Assembly (NCBI GenBank): GCA_016721465.1
Contig: JADKIA010000028.1
Location: 682,001-746,000, forward strand
Direction: 5' to 3'
DNA: 64,000 nt
Source of the DNA: Ideonella sp.
Lineage (GTDB): Bacteria; Pseudomonadota; Gammaproteobacteria; Burkholderiales; Burkholderiaceae_C
Shown: positions 60,862-64,000 of the stretch, in pieces
How positions within the stretch are numbered: the stretch's first letter is position 1
How the letters are laid out: every line of letters starts with the position of its first letter
Notes under the pieces: model-generated
The model's input: only the letters and a program-made list of their open reading frames with translations
The model's database searches: none
Told to the model about the DNA's origin: nothing
Made by a program: the position numbers and the translations under genes

Positions 60862-63800
60862 TCAAAGCAACTCAGGGCAGCGGAACGCCTGCATCTCGCG
60901 CATTCGCAAGGGGTTCAGCGCGCTCGACGAGATCACCTCGAGCTTGGCCTTGCGGCCATCGACATTGAGCAGCACGGTGAAGCGCTCGGCCTGCGGTGAC
61001 GCCTGGACTTCATGCTGGCCAATCAAGCGGAACAGGGCCCAGGGGCCTTCGAAGAGCTGCGGCGTTCCGCCCAGGCTGAGCTTGACTTGCGAGGCCACAC
61101 GCTGGCTCGGCCAAGTGAGGGTCTGGGCGGCCGTGCTGCCGGCGGCAAACTTCATGGCTTGCCCGTCGATATCCAGCACCAGCTCCTTGACGCCTGCATC
61201 CATCTCCAGCACACGCAGGTCCACCTTGAACCCCGGCGCCTTGCCGCCAGCACGGAAAAAGGCCTCACGAATCTTGGCCGCGCGCTGGAAGTCCGCCAAG
61301 GCCGCGCCGCCAGGCGGCTTGGTGCCATCCGGCAAGGGCCGATAGGCCCATGGCGTGACGCCGATGTCCACCAACGCACTGAGTTTGCGCTGGAAGAAAT
61401 CATCCAGTTGTCCACCGACTCCGAACATCTGTCCAAAGTCATCGGGCAACACGTCTGAGCGACTTCCCAACGCGAAAGGATAGCGTCCGGCAATTGTCTT
61501 GGCGCATTGATCCAGAACCGGCCTGACCTCGGCACTCAGGCCCTGTCGCTCGGCGACACGTCCCTGCGATGCACCTGCATCGGCCAGCGCCATGAGCATC
61601 GATTTGATCGGTTCCGGCTGCATGCCGGCGGCGGCCTTTGCGGCGGCCCCTCCGCCGCCAGCCGGCGGAGCCGTCTTGGTCTTCTGCGCTGAGTCGATCG
61701 CCGTGAGCTGAACGAAGACTTCATTGAAGAGCTTCATGGTCTCGTCGATCGGCGCCGGCGTACCGGTCACCATGCGGTGCAGGGACGAAAAGTAGTCGTC
61801 GACCATCATTTCAAGCGGCGGCCCGGCGGCCTTGATGTCCTCGGCGCCAGTGGCTTTTCCGACCACGGCGGCGATGTCGGCCTTCGCCTTGCTCAACCGG
61901 CTCAAGCTCGAATTGCTGACTGCGGCGGGGCCGCCGCTCTTGGCCACTGCAGCTGCGGCAATGGCGCCGAGCTGGGTTTCACGAGCCACCGCGCGCAGGT
62001 AGGACGCGAGCGGCGAGTCCGGTGCCGCCAGCAGCCCGGCCACGGCCAAACTGCGTTCCAGGCCGCCCAGTTTCACCAGTCGAACATCCTTGATGTATTG
62101 GTCCCAGACTTTGATGTACTCCTGAAGGTACAGACGTCGAACCCGGGTCTCGATCTCGACGTTGCCGGCTCCGAGCAGGCTGCCCGCGGCTTGCTTGAGG
62201 GACTCGGGCGGCGCGGTCACGCCCAGGACCCAGCCCTCTTCGGCCGCCAGCAGCGGCGCCACCTTGGCGATCGACGCCTTGAAGGCCTTGAAGTAGCCAT
62301 CGCGTGTGAACAGGCCCGGGATGCCCTTGGTCAGTGGCTGACCGCTGGCTCGCTCGAACACCCGGACGGCATTCGGTCCGCCGGCCCCTGCGGCCGTGAA
62401 ATCAGGAATGTCGGCACCGACACGGGCACGCTTGAGCCGGCTGAAGATGCGGTACTCCAGCGGGTAGGCGACCAGCATTTCACGCACATTGGCCACCAAG
62501 GACCGGTCCATGGGCGCCGGCGCGCGGGGTGCGCCCCGCGCGACCGCCGCTTCGAGGTGTTGCGCCAAGGCGCCGCGCTGTTCCGCGGTCATCGTGGCGG
62601 CCAGATTGGCATCCCAGTCGAGGGCGACCCAGGCCTTGAACGATTCGGCGTCGAAGTGCTCGGGGCTGTACAGCATCATGTAGCCCTTCAGCGCCTCGTA
62701 GGCCAGCTCAAGGTTGTCGCGGTTGGCCGCACGCAGGCGCTCTTCCAGCCTGCGTACGATGCGCGGCATCAATGCGTTGTCGAGCAGCTTGCGGTAGCCG
62801 ATTTCAGTGCCGGCGCTGACATACGGACCCTGGTACAGACCGAGCGTGTAAAGCAGTGGAGGCGCGTCCAGCGCAAAAGCATCCGGTGCGGGCACAGCGG
62901 CCAACTTGTCCAAGGCGTTGGGCAGCACCGAGAGTTCGGCGCCGTTGGCGGGCGGCACCGCGGCCACGGCGGCCTGCACATCGGGTATCCGGGTCTGCAC
63001 TTCTGCCAGGTAGCCCAGGTTGCGTGTGTAGGCCAATGACCAACCCGCCACCACGACCACGGAACCGACCGCCATGGACGCCATGCCCAGCAGCCGCCAG
63101 CGTCGGCGCCTGGATTCGGCTTGGCGGTTCTCGCCCACCAAACCCTGCTCGGCGAAGACCACTTCCTTCAGAAGTCGTGTGAGAAAGAAGGCCTTGCCGC
63201 GCCAAGATGGCACGGCCGGCGCGCTTTGCTCCACGCCAAAGGTCCGCCCCAATGCGCCCAGCACACGGTCGATCGGTGAGCCCTCCTGCGTGCCGCTGGT
63301 GAAATAGACCCCTCGCACCAACGGAGTCTCCTCGAGGTTGCCACCGCCTGAGAAGACCTGTTCCAGGAATCCGCCCAAGAGCCCCTTCAGTCCTTCGAAC
63401 TGCTGCGGAAACGCAAATATCGCGGCGCGCCGGAGCACATCGGATTCGGTCTGCATGCGCACGATCAGGCTGTCGCGCAGACGCTTGCCGAGCGCAGCAA
63501 ACTCGGCCCCGAAACTCTGCAGCTGCGACGCCCCTGGGGCCTTCGGATCGTTGGCATCGTATGGGAATGAGAAGCCCCAGACCTGCTCGCGTTCCTCGCG
63601 CCCGAATGCGCCGAAGGTCTCGTGAAAACCGGCGATCAGATCGCACTTGGTCACCAGAACATAGACCGGTGGACGCACACCCAGGCGTTCCTGCAACTCC
63701 TGCAGACGCATGCGCAATTTCAGAGCATGGTCCTTTCGGTCCGCCGGGCTTTGCTGCAGCAGGTCTTGGATATTGACGGTCAGCAGCACCCCATTGAGGG

Positions 63801-64000
63801 GGCGCCGCGGACGCGACTTGCGCAGCAGCGCAAGAAACGTATCCCAGGCCGCCGCATCGGTGGCCTTGTCGGAATCCTGCGATGTGTAGCGACCGGCGGT
63901 GTCGATCAGCACGGCCTCGTCCGTGAACCACCACTCGCAGTTGCGCGTGCCACCCACGCCACGTACCGAGGCCTGACCCAACTTTCCAGACAAGGGGAAG
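60862..64000 (-). CDS. tssM: T6SS membrane complex protein TssM (IcmF), 5'-partial
   Basis: TssM spans the inner membrane and periplasm in the T6SS membrane complex with TssL and TssJ. About 1,045 residues are visible; the start lies beyond the right edge. The visible N-terminal end is the cytoplasmic GTPase-like domain (GVGGTRNCEWWFTDEAVLID, DTAGRYTSQDSD, then PVYVLVTKCDLIAGF as the NKxD-like motif). The Walker A motif should be just outside. One membrane helix (LGMASMAVGSVVVVAGWSLAYT) follows, then a large periplasmic region ending with an IcmF C-terminal beta domain. An in-frame TTG at 63993 is not the true start. Confidence 0.93.
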   Translation of the reverse strand, partial: FPLSGKLGQASVRGVGGTRNCEWWFTDEAVLIDTAGRYTSQDSDKATDAAAWDTFLALLRKSRPRRPLNGVLLTVNIQDLLQQSPADRKDHALKLRMRLQELQERLGVRPPVYVLVTKCDLIAGFHETFGAFGREEREQVWGFSFPYDANDPKAPGASQLQSFGAEFAALGKRLRDSLIVRMQTESDVLRRAAIFAFPQQFEGLKGLLGGFLEQVFSGGGNLEETPLVRGVYFTSGTQEGSPIDRVLGALGRTFGVEQSAPAVPSWRGKAFFLTRLLKEVVFAEQGLVGENRQAESRRRRWRLLGMASMAVGSVVVVAGWSLAYTRNLGYLAEVQTRIPDVQAAVAAVPPANGAELSVLPNALDKLAAVPAPDAFALDAPPLLYTLGLYQGPYVSAGTEIGYRKLLDNALMPRIVRRLEERLRAANRDNLELAYEALKGYMMLYSPEHFDAESFKAWVALDWDANLAATMTAEQRGALAQHLEAAVARGAPRAPAPMDRSLVANVREMLVAYPLEYRIFSRLKRARVGADIPDFTAAGAGGPNAVRVFERASGQPLTKGIPGLFTRDGYFKAFKASIAKVAPLLAAEEGWVLGVTAPPESLKQAAGSLLGAGNVEIETRVRRLYLQEYIKVWDQYIKDVRLVKLGGLERSLAVAGLLAAPDSPLASYLRAVARETQLGAIAAAAVAKSGGPAAVSNSSLSRLSKAKADIAAVVGKATGAEDIKAAGPPLEMMVDDYFSSLHRMVTGTPAPIDETMKLFNEVFVQLTAIDSAQKTKTAPPAGGGGAAAKAAAGMQPEPIKSMLMALADAGASQGRVAERQGLSAEVRPVLDQCAKTIAGRYPFALGSRSDVLPDDFGQMFGVGGQLDDFFQRKLSALVDIGVTPWAYRPLPDGTKPPGGAALADFQRAAKIREAFFRAGGKAPGFKVDLRVLEMDAGVKELVLDIDGQAMKFAAGSTAAQTLTWPSQRVASQVKLSLGGTPQLFEGPWALFRLIGQHEVQASPQAERFTVLLNVDGRKAKLEVISSSALNPLRMREMQAFRCPELL

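Overview
The window is a high-GC chromosome segment from a betaproteobacterium of the order Burkholderiales. Two things support this: the infB-rbfA-truB-typA translation block, and several small gene families typical of that order (DUF4936 next to ygfZ, a DUF3138 outer-membrane protein). The closest group may be Rubrivivax, Leptothrix or another Comamonadaceae-like genus, but that is inference. I found no rRNA, tRNA, insertion sequence, prophage or CRISPR array. Genes are tightly packed, with many 4-base ATGA or GTGA overlaps, and no gene-free gap reaches 300 bases.

Region 1 (1-10.6 kb, + strand). Translation genes infB (5' end cut by the window edge, and carrying a one-base frameshift), rbfA, truB and typA are followed by a DMT exporter, a wax-ester synthase/diacylglycerol acyltransferase, an alpha/beta hydrolase and the tRNA-dihydrouridine synthase dusA.

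Region 2 (10.6-28.3 kb, mostly - strand). This is a polyamine uptake and catabolism supercluster. Reading in the direction of transcription: puuB-like oxidase, puuD-like amidase, puuA-like ligase, putrescine:pyruvate aminotransferase (spuC), ABC importer potF-potG-potH-potI, DUF3138 porin, puuC-like aldehyde dehydrogenase, GlnT-type glutamine synthetase, DMT exporter. It holds both routes from putrescine to GABA: gamma-glutamylation and direct transamination. A divergent Lrp/AsnC regulator lies at its head. Agmatinase, a class I amidotransferase and a hemerythrin protein lie just beyond.

Region 3 (28.3-41.9 kb). Isocitrate lyase has a notable operator-like leader and a strong terminator. After it come a YtrA-type GntR/ABC-2 transporter module, an iron-dependent alcohol dehydrogenase, an HSL-type esterase overlapping a thioesterase-acetyltransferase fusion, DUF4936-ygfZ, and a + strand run mltG-tmk-holB-pilZ-tatD-ankyrin protein-small protein-lipoprotein.

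Region 4 (42-48.5 kb). This is an envelope module. A LysM lipoprotein gene (+) converges on three overlapping genes (-): a membrane Ser/Thr kinase with an extracytoplasmic sensor and HAMP domain, a LysM-polysaccharide deacetylase lipoprotein, and a TPR-like lipoprotein. A prokaryotic pentameric ligand-gated ion channel homologue is divergent from the kinase.

Region 5 (48.5-64 kb, - strand). A type VI secretion (T6SS) cluster enters from the right edge: tssM (partial), tagF, and an unusual protein that appears to fuse TssB-like and TssC-like sheath domains. Downstream is a set of little-known genes: a UPF0114 membrane protein, two paralogues sharing an unrecognised core of about 105 residues, a 972-residue repeat-stalk protein with a metalloprotease-like C-terminus, an overlapping exported lipoprotein (possible immunity protein), a small unknown protein, and a 654-residue protein with duplicated beta domains plus a peptidoglycan-binding domain. 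I consider this set the best candidate for an undescribed effector/accessory system.
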